A DNA stretch of 36,524 bases from JAFMKE01 sp047621945 (GTDB taxonomy: Bacteria; Bacteroidota; Bacteroidia; Chitinophagales; UBA8649): NCBI GenBank assembly GCA_047621945.1, contig JBLHMK010000010.1, positions 1-36,524 of the forward strand, given 5' to 3'. Shown in pieces: positions 8,621-17,145 of this stretch. Position numbers and translations under genes: made by a program. Each line of letters begins with the position of its first letter. The first letter of the stretch is position 1. The notes below the pieces were generated by a model. The model ran no database searches, was not told where the DNA came from, and saw only the letters and a program-made list of their open reading frames with translations.

Positions 8621-8954
8621 TTAAGTTTTTTTTAATTCTTGAGCATCTTTATATTCTAAGTTTTCAGCAGCTACTTCCAGATAAGAGTCTGTAACAAGCT
8701 TATCTAGATCCTTCTTAAAGAAGATCTTTGAGTTGTTTTAGTTCTTTCTGAAGGGCTTTAAGACGGCTTAATTCATCTTCTGTTTGTACCGTCACACGGG
8801 TATTCATTAAATCTTTACGATCATATTTTTTAATCCATACATTGATAGTACTGGATTGTATGCCGAAAGTTAATGCAATTTGTCTTTTGGAGTGATTTCC
8901 TTTGGTAAGTTCTGCTAAAATTTTTAGTTTAAAGCTTTCACTATATCGTTTCAC
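8621..8954 (-). pseudogene. Insertion-sequence orfA remnant (HTH transposase subunit), frameshifted
   Basis: The first frame (79 codons from 8954) encodes a helix-turn-helix with SKRQIALTFGIQSSTINVWIKKY followed by a coiled-coil-like LKALQKELKQLKDLL, as in IS3-type OrfA proteins. It stops at TAA 8715-8717. Protein homology continues in the +1 frame (KDLDKLVTDSYLEVAAENL ... AQELKK) to a stop at 8621-8623, giving about 110 residues, a normal OrfA length. The junction reads CTT TAA G. No orfB (DDE integrase) follows, since the RAYT region starts right after. I read it as a decayed IS fragment; programmed +1 frameshifting at the CTT-stop context is the less likely alternative. Confidence 0.7.
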
Positions 8955-9356
8955 ATATCCACCGTTTTTGTACCTGTACCTTGTTTTAGTGTATAGGTAT
9001 TTCAGGATGGATTATAATTGACGCTAACGTTTGGCTAAGAAACTCAGGGGATTTTGAAACACAACCCTTTCAATTTAGCACTTAACTAAGCTAAATAGTT
9101 GTCTATTTATTTTTTTGTTATCAAAATTTTGGTTTGGCGGGTTTCAAGCGAAGCTTAAATCTTTCAATTTACCACCAAAACCCCTATATTTTTTAGCTAC
9201 TATTATGAGCTGGCGGCTATTTCGTTTGATAAATTTTACTTTTTATGGGGTCTATTTTTTATAAGTTCCAGTTAGGTCAAATTAAATAATACCACCACAT
9301 ACCTACTTATATCGCAGTTAAAATGATATCCAAGCAAATACCTCTGGAGCAATTCT
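8955..9356. other. Non-coding AT-rich stretch between IS remnant and DUF3494 gene
   Basis: I see no coding region, RNA or clear terminator here. The bases just upstream of the IS orfA (GGTACAGGTACAAAAACGG on the minus strand) may be the remaining IS end. The rest is low in GC with many stops in all frames. Confidence 0.4.
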
Positions 9357-11354
9357 TTAACCAACAACAATGAATTTTTTAATACTATTTTTTGAAGTTG
9401 TATTTACATGAATAAAATAAACACCGTTTAATTTATTTTCAAACACAATTTTTGGTTGATAAAACTCTGAATAGTAAACCATTTCTCCCAATAGGTTATA
9501 AATTGATGTTGAAAGAACCTGACTTTTATCTCCTTCATAGGATAAGTTGAGTGTTTCAATTACAGGATTAGGATAAATAGCTAATTCAATTATTGGATTA
9601 CTGTTAATCGCTAATTCAATTATATCTTCCCCACATTTTTCTATTGGAATAATGGAAGAGTTCTTAAATTCTCCGTCATAGTCAGTCTGTTTCAAACGGT
9701 AATAAGAAATATCATGATACTGCCATACGTCAATATATGAATAAGTCTTAATTGAAGATGAATTACCCGCTCCATCAACTTTAGTAACAAGCTCCCAATT
9801 AATTCCATCTATACTTCGTTCTATTGAAAAATAATCGTTATTTACTTCCGTTGCGGTACTCCATTCCAATACTATATTTTGATTGTTGCACTTGCTTGTA
9901 AATGATAGTAATTCAATTGGGAGTGAGACTCCGATTAGTGTAGAAGTAACGCTTTCTGGATTATTATAAACTATTCCAGAATAAGTATTAACTGCCCCAC
10001 CTGTAGAAAGCTGTCTACCAGAGATAAACGTAGAAGCTCCTGATCCACAGGCTCCACCATGAGAAAGAAATGTTCCTTTTAAGACAGTATTGTCTGCTAT
10101 ACTAATAGCACCAATGGCAACTCCGGCTCCACCAATAAAAAAAACATTACATCTACGTGCTTCATTAATTAAAATCATTTTTGCTCGTGAAGCTACTGAA
10201 AATGCCCCAGCAAACTTAAAAACAAATATTGCATCGGGATTATTTTGGCCATCTAAAACGAGCGTACCTGATAAAGATCCAGCACTGTTTATGAAATAAA
10301 CCCCAGCATTTATTGTTTCCCCGCCTGGAGCAACACTTCCAAAAACTGCAGGATGACTAGTTACCGTATTTGTTAGAGCCATAAGCGCTATATATGCGTT
10401 ATCTAAATCTATTTTTGCTTGTGCTGTACTAGCATCAGCAGTATGAATATCACTAATAACAATTGAAGACCCAAAACCACTTACAATACCTGAATTTGTG
10501 CCAATTTTACCATTAATACCAGATGTACCAGTATTTGGCACAGCACCTAAATTAGTGTAGAGGGCATAATCTAAGAGAACGCCTAAAACATCAACAGCAG
10601 GAGCAGGACTACAGCTACTTTCACAGAATATTGGAATGGTGCAAGTACCAGGAGGTGGACTTACGGTAGCACTAGTCCCAGCAGTTATAGCTCCTTCCAG
10701 GCAAAGCATTCTTCCTTCAAGAACAACACCATCACCAAGGTCAACAGCTCCTATTTTTGAAAATAAGGTTCCTTTTAAATTCGCATTTGCTGCAACAGAA
10801 ATAGCGCCATCGGCAATATAAAAAACATTGCAAGATTGTGTTCCTCCGGTTAAATTAATCGTTGCACCAGCTCCTACATTCATGGCACCATAAAATTTAA
10901 TCACAAAATAAGCATTAGGGTCTCCTCCTCCATCAAGGGTAAAAGCTCCCCCTACGGATCCCGCACCATCTATGGAATAAACTCCAGGCAGAATAGTTTC
11001 ACCAGCTCCAAAAGCAGGAGCATGGGTGGCAGGGTAGTCAACGAAAAGATCGTTAAGATGAATAAATACCCTCATTAAATCGAATCTGCACTGTGCAGTT
11101 GAAGCATCAGCACTGTAGGTGTTTCCGATAAAAGATGGGTTGGTACCAAATCCGCTAAATGCTCCAATATTTGTACCAGCATCGCCTGTCCAGCTTGCTC
11201 CCGCTGCATTTGTAACAGCCCCAGCTCCGGTATAACCCACAAAAGATTCAAGTATGCCTAACTTAACTGTTTGGCTAACACTTGTATTTGGAAATGCTAA
11301 TAATATTAGGGATAGCACTAACCAACTCATTTTTGCATTTGTAATTGTGTTCAT
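9357..11354 (-). CDS. T9SS-secreted protein with two DUF3494 (ice-binding-like) domains
   Basis: Residues 1-28 are a signal peptide (ending SVSQ). Two tandem DUF3494 domains follow at about 31-229 and 257-462. Both contain the GxGT-like start, STAQxxxDL, a GVYxI turn, LDGxxxPxAxFVxKF, CNVFxI, LKGTxxS and a GRxL segment of this beta-solenoid family, to which bacterial ice-binding proteins belong. A fibronectin-like linker (PIELLSFTSK ... LEWSTATEVNNDYFSIERS) and a type A T9SS sorting domain (from AIYPNPVIE to the end) complete the 665-aa protein. I chose the ATG at 11354 because it gives a clean signal peptide; an upstream in-frame ATG at 11465 would put 37 residues before it. Ice binding is not proven by sequence: many DUF3494 proteins may be adhesins. 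Confidence 0.85.
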   Translation of the reverse strand: MNTITNAKMSWLVLSLILLAFPNTSVSQTVKLGILESFVGYTGAGAVTNAAGASWTGDAGTNIGAFSGFGTNPSFIGNTYSADASTAQCRFDLMRVFIHLNDLFVDYPATHAPAFGAGETILPGVYSIDGAGSVGGAFTLDGGGDPNAYFVIKFYGAMNVGAGATINLTGGTQSCNVFYIADGAISVAANANLKGTLFSKIGAVDLGDGVVLEGRMLCLEGAITAGTSATVSPPPGTCTIPIFCESSCSPAPAVDVLGVLLDYALYTNLGAVPNTGTSGINGKIGTNSGIVSGFGSSIVISDIHTADASTAQAKIDLDNAYIALMALTNTVTSHPAVFGSVAPGGETINAGVYFINSAGSLSGTLVLDGQNNPDAIFVFKFAGAFSVASRAKMILINEARRCNVFFIGGAGVAIGAISIADNTVLKGTFLSHGGACGSGASTFISGRQLSTGGAVNTYSGIVYNNPESVTSTLIGVSLPIELLSFTSKCNNQNIVLEWSTATEVNNDYFSIERSIDGINWELVTKVDGAGNSSSIKTYSYIDVWQYHDISYYRLKQTDYDGEFKNSSIIPIEKCGEDIIELAINSNPIIELAIYPNPVIETLNLSYEGDKSQVLSTSIYNLLGEMVYYSEFYQPKIVFENKLNGVYFIHVNTTSKNSIKKFIVVG
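9565..9624 (-). repeat. 30-bp tandem duplication before the T9SS domain
   Basis: Two 30-bp copies (9565-9594, 9595-9624) encode ELAINSNPII and ELAIYPNPVI. The second is the normal start of a type A sorting domain; the first is a diverged extra copy, with YP changed to NS. Confidence 0.75.
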
Positions 11355-11722
11355 AATGTGTCGTAATTTTTTGTCGGATGCGAATATAGCCTTTAAATAA
11401 CAAATAGTGAAGGCTTTCAATGATTTCTGTTTAACTAGGATAATGTTTTTTTTCATTTTCTGCATATATTATGTAGCTTTAATTTAGAGCTAAAGGTTTG
11501 ATCGCTTTTATATTGGACAAGTTAACAACATTACTAAACGATTAGAACGGCATAATAAAGGGTCTTCTAGTATTATAACAAAATTTATACCATTTAAGTT
11601 CGCGTATCAAGAAGAACTTTGTAGAAGGTTCAAAACCCTTCCTCTCCATTCAAATGCCTTGCTTGATTTTCTTGTAATGCATTTTTGATTTAATTAAATT
11701 TACTGAACCTTAATAACTAACA
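11355..11722. other. Intergenic region between divergent DUF3494 and exosortase genes
   Basis: It must hold both promoters. On the minus strand TATATTCG (one mismatch to TAnnTTTG) lies about 35 bp before the DUF3494 start. On the plus strand TAAATTTA lies about 28 bp before the exosortase start. I see no other structure. Confidence 0.35.
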
Positions 11723-12301
11723 ATGAGCCTTAAAGATAAATTAGAAACTTTCAAGAAGACAAAAATAGAATATTACTATGTTGCTTGTTTGTTTGGAGTC
11801 TATGGAGTTTGGAAAGTTATTAAAACCTTCATCGGCCCAAAGTTTGAATCATTAGATAACTTTGGAACCGCATTTAACGAGGTATTTGCTGCTTTTTATG
11901 TAAACAGGGTGGCTTTCATATTAAATGCCTTATCTGTTAGATACAATTATTTTACCTCATATACTTCCTATGGAGATTTCATTTCTATCGCTATTGATGG
12001 GGCAAATGGAATCTATGTAGCTTATCATTGCTTAGGGGTGACAGCTTGCTTAGTATATGCACTAACTATTGTTTTTTTACCTGGATCTATTACAAGGAAA
12101 ATATTTTTTATTCTAAGTGGTTTGACAACTATGGTTTTTGCGAATACATTAAGAATAACTTTCCTAGTATTTTTAGATAAATATGCGAGTAAATTTTGGG
12201 TAGAACTTAACCACTCACTAATCTTTGTGATTATGTTTTACAGCATTTTATTGTTATTTCATTACCAGTACTTGAAGCCTTATTTGAAAAAGAATGCTTA
12301 G
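11723..12301 (+). CDS. Exosortase/archaeosortase-family transpeptidase
   Basis: A polytopic 192-aa membrane protein with the three catalytic positions of the exosortase family. Cys103 lies at the start of a helix (VAYHCLGVTACL), Arg144 in FANTLRITFLVF and His164 in VELNHSLIFVI, giving the Cys-Arg-His order. About four to five hydrophobic helices can be counted. Exosortases cut C-terminal sorting signals of surface proteins and are often tied to exopolysaccharide; Bacteroidetes carry several short subfamilies, and I cannot assign which one. No tripartite C-terminal signal (short motif, helix, basic tail) is seen in any neighbouring protein: the secreted proteins of the window end in T9SS domains or run off the edge. 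The start at 11723 is the only reasonable one. Confidence 0.8.
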   Translation: MSLKDKLETFKKTKIEYYYVACLFGVYGVWKVIKTFIGPKFESLDNFGTAFNEVFAAFYVNRVAFILNALSVRYNYFTSYTSYGDFISIAIDGANGIYVAYHCLGVTACLVYALTIVFLPGSITRKIFFILSGLTTMVFANTLRITFLVFLDKYASKFWVELNHSLIFVIMFYSILLLFHYQYLKPYLKKNA

Positions 12302-12343
12302 TATAGCAGTATACCTAGACTCAGAATACCTCGGATTATTTTG

Positions 12344-12841
12344 CTAAAGATTAGCTCTTAAATATTCCAATATCCCGCGAGCTTCTTTTTCGCTTAAATT
12401 TTGATTGTTCATAGGTGATCCATATTCTGCTAATAAGGCTTTGGCTATTGTATCTTCTTTCACCATAAGGTCCGGATTTAATATCATATTCATAATCCAC
12501 TCGGATGATCTTCTTTCTGTAACTCCCGCTAATGCTGGCCCAACCAAACGACTATCTAATTTGTGACAGGCTACACAATTCAAGTTAAAAACCTCTAAGC
12601 CATATTCAGCCAAGTCTTCATCTATTTCATCTGCTAATTCGATATTGCTAATTGGACCTATGCCTTTATAGGAAAGCAGGTCTTCAATGTCTTCTACCTT
12701 GATGACGATTTCTTCTGTTTCTTCCTCAGTGTCATCGGGGATGTCAAAATCAGGTGATGGCGTTGAACCTCCTCCGCAAGAAGAGAATAATAGAAAACTC
12801 CCCAAGATTAAAGTGCTTACGACTGTCTCAATTTTTTTCAT
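12344..12841 (-). CDS. Lipoprotein cytochrome c, single haem
   Basis: The N-terminus is a lipoprotein signal with the lipid-bearing Cys22 (LLFSSC), followed by an acidic, Pro/Glu-rich linker (30-50). The haem-binding CVACH lies at residues 89-93 and the likely axial ligand Met144 in GSPMNNQNLSEKEA. The segment LVGPALAGVTERR...EWIMNMILNPDLM resembles the small cytochromes encoded at the head of Bacteroidetes nitrous-oxide-reductase clusters. No nos gene is in the window, so a general electron carrier in the periplasm is the safer reading. It is 165 aa and transcribed alone, convergent with the exosortase gene (42 bp apart). Confidence 0.9.
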   Translation of the reverse strand: MKKIETVVSTLILGSFLLFSSCGGGSTPSPDFDIPDDTEEETEEIVIKVEDIEDLLSYKGIGPISNIELADEIDEDLAEYGLEVFNLNCVACHKLDSRLVGPALAGVTERRSSEWIMNMILNPDLMVKEDTIAKALLAEYGSPMNNQNLSEKEARGILEYLRANL

Positions 12842-12931
12842 GACTTATGGGTTTAATGATTTGCCGAAACAAAATTACGAACTCTAAAGGATATAAGTAT
12901 CTTTTTACAAGCAGATTAGTGAAGAAAAGTA

Positions 12932-13651
12932 TTACCCTAAATATAAATAATAATTGCTTAGAAGTTTTACGAATTGAGAACTATAAGATTGATCGTCTTC
13001 CTTGTAAACGATTGTGTCTGTTTTGATGGAGGGAATAGGGAGTTTTGAGGCGATTAGTATGGTTCGTTTTACCAAAGCATTTTTTGTGTCCTTGAGGGCA
13101 ATTGACTGTAGATTCGAGAATCCTAAAGCTGATAATTCTTTGCGATAAGCCAGGTGTACATCATTGTCTGAAAGTAATAGAACGATTATAGTCGTATTGT
13201 GAGTGGTTTGAGAAAGCAGGTGTTTCCAGTTTTCAGGACCTAAACTTTCGATTTGCCTTGCCAAGTTTTTCTTCGAATTGGGGTTTTGTGAACTATTATT
13301 GTAGAATGGGGGATTACTGATAATAATATCAAACTTTTTATTGGTCTCCCAAGTACGCATATCGGCTTCTCTTATCTCTATCCGTTCACTCCATGGACTA
13401 GTTAGTACATTGTTCTTGGCTTGTTTCGCACAACAAGCATCAATTTCAATACCGGTAATCCTAATGAGGCTCTTGTGTCCTAACATTAAACTCAGCAATC
13501 CTGAACCGCAACCCACATCTAATACTGAGCAGGAATTGGGAAGGTATTCGTTTAACCAAGCTCCAAATACACAAGCATCCGTGCTCACTTTGTTGGCACA
13601 ATTGGCTTGTTCAATTTTGAACTGTTTAAATTGGAAGTAGGTGTTTGCCAT
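12932..13651 (-). CDS. tRNA1(Val) A37 N6-methyltransferase TrmN6-like
   Basis: Rossmann-fold SAM-dependent methyltransferase. The SAM-binding VLDVGCGSGLLSLML lies at residues 43-57, the acidic GIEID at 67-71 and the catalytic NPPF at 113-116 (IISNPPFYNN), as in enzymes that methylate exocyclic amino groups. The N-terminal FxFKQFKIEQANCANKVSTD with ACVFGAWL is typical of the TrmN6/YfiC group, which modifies A37 of tRNA-Val. The length of 239 aa fits. I chose ATG 13651, which follows the stop of the upstream membrane-protein gene by 4 bp; an in-frame ATG at 13693 would overlap it. The two genes are probably co-transcribed. Confidence 0.85.
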   Translation of the reverse strand: MANTYFQFKQFKIEQANCANKVSTDACVFGAWLNEYLPNSCSVLDVGCGSGLLSLMLGHKSLIRITGIEIDACCAKQAKNNVLTSPWSERIEIREADMRTWETNKKFDIIISNPPFYNNSSQNPNSKKNLARQIESLGPENWKHLLSQTTHNTTIIVLLLSDNDVHLAYRKELSALGFSNLQSIALKDTKNALVKRTILIASKLPIPSIKTDTIVYKEDDQSYSSQFVKLLSNYYLYLG

Positions 13652-13655
13652 AATT

Positions 13656-14456
13656 TTATAAGAGATCCAAAAATCGAGTCTCGATTTCTTCAAGAACTAG
13701 ATCCTTATCATCATAAGGCTCTTCGCATCTTGGACGAAAAAAGCCACAATCTCCCCCAGATTGCTGATAGTCAAAAAGGTAAACCTGCGTTTTTGTGGAA
13801 TCAATGAATATTAAGGCACCTAAAACGGCTGCAGATTTAGACATTTGTCCACCCAAAAGATCAATATTAAAGAACGAAGTATCTAAAAGGGTACTGTCGT
13901 TAAATCGAAGGTAAACTCCATCGTTTTCAAAATTGAGACTATTGGCATTTATGAAACTATATAAATCTGATTGCAAGTCGTTCACCATGTAGGCTTCATT
14001 CAGTTCTGTAAAATTTTCTTCCTGACTGGTCGCCATCATAGCAAAGGCCGCAATGCTCATTGGGATGGCTGGGGATATTCGTAGAACTGGCCAATCATCC
14101 TTTCCTTGATAAACCCAATAGGAGAGTGGTAATATCAATAAGGCCAGCAAATCAGTGTAATCTATTACTCTAGCGTAGTGAAAGCCTGGAACAGTATTAA
14201 TGAAATCGATGAGCCCAATACTCCAAGGAGATTTCCAAAACATAAAAAACAAGCCACTGGCAAGTAGAAGTGCTTTAATTCTTTTGGGGAAAAGGACACT
14301 AAGAAAAAGCGGCAAGAAAAATAATCCGGCAAAATCGGACAGCTTCCCCGTAAACCAATTGTGATAGTATTCTTTAAGAAAGAAGTCGTTAAGTAGCAGG
14401 ATTAAAACAGCTCCTATAAACCAATATGAACTAATGATCCTAAATCTAATTTTCAT
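13656..14456 (-). CDS. Membrane protein of unknown function
   Basis: 266 residues with about four hydrophobic helices in the first 150 residues and a soluble C-terminal half, which is probably periplasmic. A conserved-looking sequence near residues 23-47 (LNDFFLKEYYHNWFTGKL then SDFAGLFFLPL) recalls an uncharacterised family of bacterial membrane proteins with a TGKLSDFAG signature; its role is not known to me. The C-terminal part has two Cys near the end (GGDCGFFRPRCEEP). It is the first gene of a two-gene unit with the TrmN6-like gene and is divergent from the fad operon, with 163 bp in between. Confidence 0.65.
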   Translation of the reverse strand: MKIRFRIISSYWFIGAVLILLLNDFFLKEYYHNWFTGKLSDFAGLFFLPLFLSVLFPKRIKALLLASGLFFMFWKSPWSIGLIDFINTVPGFHYARVIDYTDLLALLILPLSYWVYQGKDDWPVLRISPAIPMSIAAFAMMATSQEENFTELNEAYMVNDLQSDLYSFINANSLNFENDGVYLRFNDSTLLDTSFFNIDLLGGQMSKSAAVLGALIFIDSTKTQVYLFDYQQSGGDCGFFRPRCEEPYDDKDLVLEEIETRFLDLL

Positions 14457-14537
14457 AGGATTGAAATTGCATAAATCAAATATAAGCTAATGAGAACATT
14501 TATTCAAGTGATTTTTATGCTTTAACAAAGAACATTA

Positions 14538-14580
14538 TTTGCCTATATCCAAAATTTGAACTAAATTTACCAAACGTTTG
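14538..14580 (+). promoter_or_regulatory. Promoter and palindromic operator candidate of the fad operon
   Basis: TTTG (14538-14541) and TAAATTTA (14562-14569) are placed as -33/-7 elements, the latter with one mismatch to TAnnTTTG. The perfect 10-bp palindrome CAAACGTTTG (14571-14580) lies directly downstream, where transcription would start, about 40 bp before the first gene. A repressor bound there would block initiation. TetR-type fatty-acid regulators bind sites of this kind; no regulator gene is in the window. Confidence 0.55.
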
Positions 14581-14619
14581 TTTGATAAAACATAATAAGG
14601 ACCAAAAGATATAGAATAT

Positions 14620-17049
14620 ATGGAAATAAGTACAAAAGCAAAAGCAGTTATTCCCGCAAAAGAGCGACACATTAGGAAAGCTGCCGTATTGGGCTCGGGA
14701 GTTATGGGTTCGCGAATTGCCTGTCATTTCGCAAACATCGGTTTAGAAGTAGTTCTTCTTGATATCGTTCCTTTTGATTTGAAAGAGGAAGATAAAGACA
14801 ACAAAGCCAAAAGAAATAGTATTGTAGACGGCGCATTGAAATCTACGCTAAAATCTAATCCTTCACCAATTTACGATAAGTCATTTACGAACAGAATTAC
14901 TACAGGTAATTTTGATGACAACATGAACCTTATTGCAGATTGTGACTGGGTAATTGAAGTAGTAATTGAGCGTTTAGACATTAAGAAACAAGTTTTCGAT
15001 AAGCTTGAGCAATTCAGAAAGCCTGGTACTTTAATTACTTCTAATACTTCAGGTATCCCTATCGAAATGATGACGGAAGGAAGAAGCGAAGATTTTAATA
15101 AGAATTTCTGTGGAACACACTTTTTCAATCCTCCACGTTATTTACGTTTGTTTGAAATCATTCCTTCAACAAAGACAGATCCAGAAATAGTGAAGTTCTT
15201 TGAAAACTACGCGGATCTATTTTTAGGAAAGACGCCTGTATTATGTAAAGACACACCTGCATTTATTGCAAATAGAGTAGGTGTATTCTCAATGGCTGCC
15301 ATTTTTAAGTTGCAAGGAGAAATGGGATTAAGTGTTGCAGATATTGACGGTTTGACGGGTTCTTTAACAGGTAAACCAAAGTCAGCTACTTTTAGAACGG
15401 CAGATGTTGTTGGACTTGATACTATAATTAAAGTAGCTAAAGGTGTTTATGATAACTGTCCAAGTGACGAAATGCGTGACACTTTTGATGTCCCTGCTTA
15501 CGTCTTGAAGATGGAAGAGAACAAATGGCTAGGAGATAAAACTAAGCAAGGTTTCTACAAAAAGACCAAAGATGAGAATGGCAATAAAGTCATCTTACAA
15601 TTGGATTTAGAGAAATTTGAGTACGTTCCTAGTGTAAAATCAAAATTTGCTTCGGTTGCTGCCGCAAGACAAGCACCTGATTTGAAAGGACGACTGAAAG
15701 CGATCGCTGCAGGTAAAGACAATGCAGCGGATTTCTTGAATAGACTCTCTTATATGATATTCCAATACGTTTCAAATCGTATTCCAGAAATATCTGATGA
15801 GCTATACAGAATTGATGATGCTATGCGTGCAGGTTTCGGATGGGAAATAGGTCCTTTCGAGCAATGGGAAACTGTTGGAGTTGAAAAAACTGTTGAGAAT
15901 ATGAAAGCCGCTGGCTATGCACCTGCAAAATGGGTAGATGAAATGTTAGCTGCTGGAGGGGAATCATTCTATAAGGTAGAAGGTGGAGAATTGAAATACT
16001 ACGATATTCCAAGTAAGAGCCTTAAAGCTGTGCCGGGAAGAGAGAACTTTATTATTCTAGATAACTTAAGAGAAAAAGCACCAGTATTTAAAAATTCAGG
16101 TTGCACCGTTCACGATTTAGGTGAGGGTGTTATGAATGTAGAATTTCAAACAAAAATGAATGCTATTGGTGGTGAAGTATTAGAAGGAATTAATAAAGCA
16201 ATTGATATTGCAGAGAAAGACGGATGGAAAGGAATTGTTCTAGGTAATAATGCACCTAACTTTTCTGCTGGCGCAAACCTAGCAATGATCATGATGCAAG
16301 CCATTGATCAAGAATGGGATGAATTAAACTTTACCATTAAATATTTCCAAAATACAGTAATGCGTATTCGTCATAGTGCGATTCCTGTAGTGTCAGCTCC
16401 TCACGGAATGACATTGGGTGGTGGTTGTGAAATTGCTATGCATTCTGACGCAGCAATGGCTGCAGCAGAAACTTATATTGGTTTAGTAGAAGTGGGTGTC
16501 GGTTTAATTCCTGCAGGTGGTGGAACGAAAGAGTTTGCTTTAAGAGCATCTGATAGTTTCGGTCCTCAAGATACTATGGTACCTAAAATTTCAGACCGAT
16601 TCACAAACATCGCTACAGCTAAAGTGGCTACTTCAGCTCACGAAGGTTTTCAAATAGGGGTATTAGATCCAAAGAAAGATTTTGTAGTAGTAAATCAAGA
16701 TAGAGCAATTGCGGAAGCTAAGCAAAAAGTAATTGACTTATACGAAGCAGGTTATACTAAACCAGCGGAAAGAAACGATATCATGGTCCTAGGAAGAACA
16801 GGCTTAGCGGCTTTATATGCTGGTGTAGCTGGTTTCCAAGTTGGAAAATATGCGAGTGAGCATGATGCTTTGATTTCAAGAAAGATCGCTTACGTTCTTT
16901 GTGGAGGTGATTTAAGTCAACCGACAAAAGTATCTGAGCAATATTTATTAGATCTAGAAAGAGAAGCATTCTTATCACTTTGTGGTGAGAAGAAAACTTT
17001 GGAAAGAATCCAAAGTATTTTAACTACCGGAAGACCATTAAGAAACTAA
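14620..17049 (+). CDS. fadN: 3-hydroxyacyl-CoA dehydrogenase / enoyl-CoA hydratase fusion
   Basis: Bifunctional beta-oxidation enzyme (809 aa). It hydrates trans-2-enoyl-CoA and oxidises the 3-hydroxy product with NAD+. The N-terminal NAD domain has GSGVMG at 25-30, then the dehydrogenase catalytic stretch GTHFFNPPRYLRLFEI near 165-180. The crotonase domain is C-terminal (about 490-700) with the oxyanion-hole segments NFSAGANL and HGMTLGGGCE. This order, dehydrogenase first, is the reverse of E. coli FadB and matches Bacillus FadN and Bacteroidetes homologues. It is the first gene of an operon with thiolase and acyl-CoA dehydrogenase; the spacers of about 97 bp are filled with phased repeats. 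The start at 14620 is the first ATG after the operator. Confidence 0.92.
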   Translation: MEISTKAKAVIPAKERHIRKAAVLGSGVMGSRIACHFANIGLEVVLLDIVPFDLKEEDKDNKAKRNSIVDGALKSTLKSNPSPIYDKSFTNRITTGNFDDNMNLIADCDWVIEVVIERLDIKKQVFDKLEQFRKPGTLITSNTSGIPIEMMTEGRSEDFNKNFCGTHFFNPPRYLRLFEIIPSTKTDPEIVKFFENYADLFLGKTPVLCKDTPAFIANRVGVFSMAAIFKLQGEMGLSVADIDGLTGSLTGKPKSATFRTADVVGLDTIIKVAKGVYDNCPSDEMRDTFDVPAYVLKMEENKWLGDKTKQGFYKKTKDENGNKVILQLDLEKFEYVPSVKSKFASVAAARQAPDLKGRLKAIAAGKDNAADFLNRLSYMIFQYVSNRIPEISDELYRIDDAMRAGFGWEIGPFEQWETVGVEKTVENMKAAGYAPAKWVDEMLAAGGESFYKVEGGELKYYDIPSKSLKAVPGRENFIILDNLREKAPVFKNSGCTVHDLGEGVMNVEFQTKMNAIGGEVLEGINKAIDIAEKDGWKGIVLGNNAPNFSAGANLAMIMMQAIDQEWDELNFTIKYFQNTVMRIRHSAIPVVSAPHGMTLGGGCEIAMHSDAAMAAAETYIGLVEVGVGLIPAGGGTKEFALRASDSFGPQDTMVPKISDRFTNIATAKVATSAHEGFQIGVLDPKKDFVVVNQDRAIAEAKQKVIDLYEAGYTKPAERNDIMVLGRTGLAALYAGVAGFQVGKYASEHDALISRKIAYVLCGGDLSQPTKVSEQYLLDLEREAFLSLCGEKKTLERIQSILTTGRPLRN

Positions 17050-17057
17050 AAGTGATT

Positions 17058-17140
17058 ACCAAGTACCTAGTATGAAGTAAACAAAATTGATAATAAGAGA
17101 GTTTTAGTACTACGTACTAGGTGCTCAATACTAAATAAAA
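17058..17140. repeat. 7-bp-phased inverted repeat pair in the first fad spacer
   Basis: The left block reads in steps of seven: ACCAAGT ACCTAGT ATGAAGT (17058-17078). The right block reads AGTACTA CGTACTA, then GGTGCTC AATACTA (17106-17133). The two can pair: 17062-17074 with 17113-17125, 13 bp with G-U pairs, around a 38-nt AT-rich loop. The block pair fills most of the spacer. Confidence 0.75.
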
Positions 17141-17145
17141 AAACA

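Noticed and set aside
8955..9356. Small gene in the gap upstream of the IS remnant
   Set aside because: All six frames are broken by frequent stops and nothing protein-like is visible.
10090..10821. Plus-strand frames inside the DUF3494 gene
   Set aside because: Antisense shadows of a gene with signal peptide, known domains and T9SS signal.
17058..17140. Promoter or terminator for the thiolase gene inside the phased repeats
   Set aside because: No TAnnTTTG element with partner and no T-run after a stem; the 7-bp phase itself is the dominant feature.
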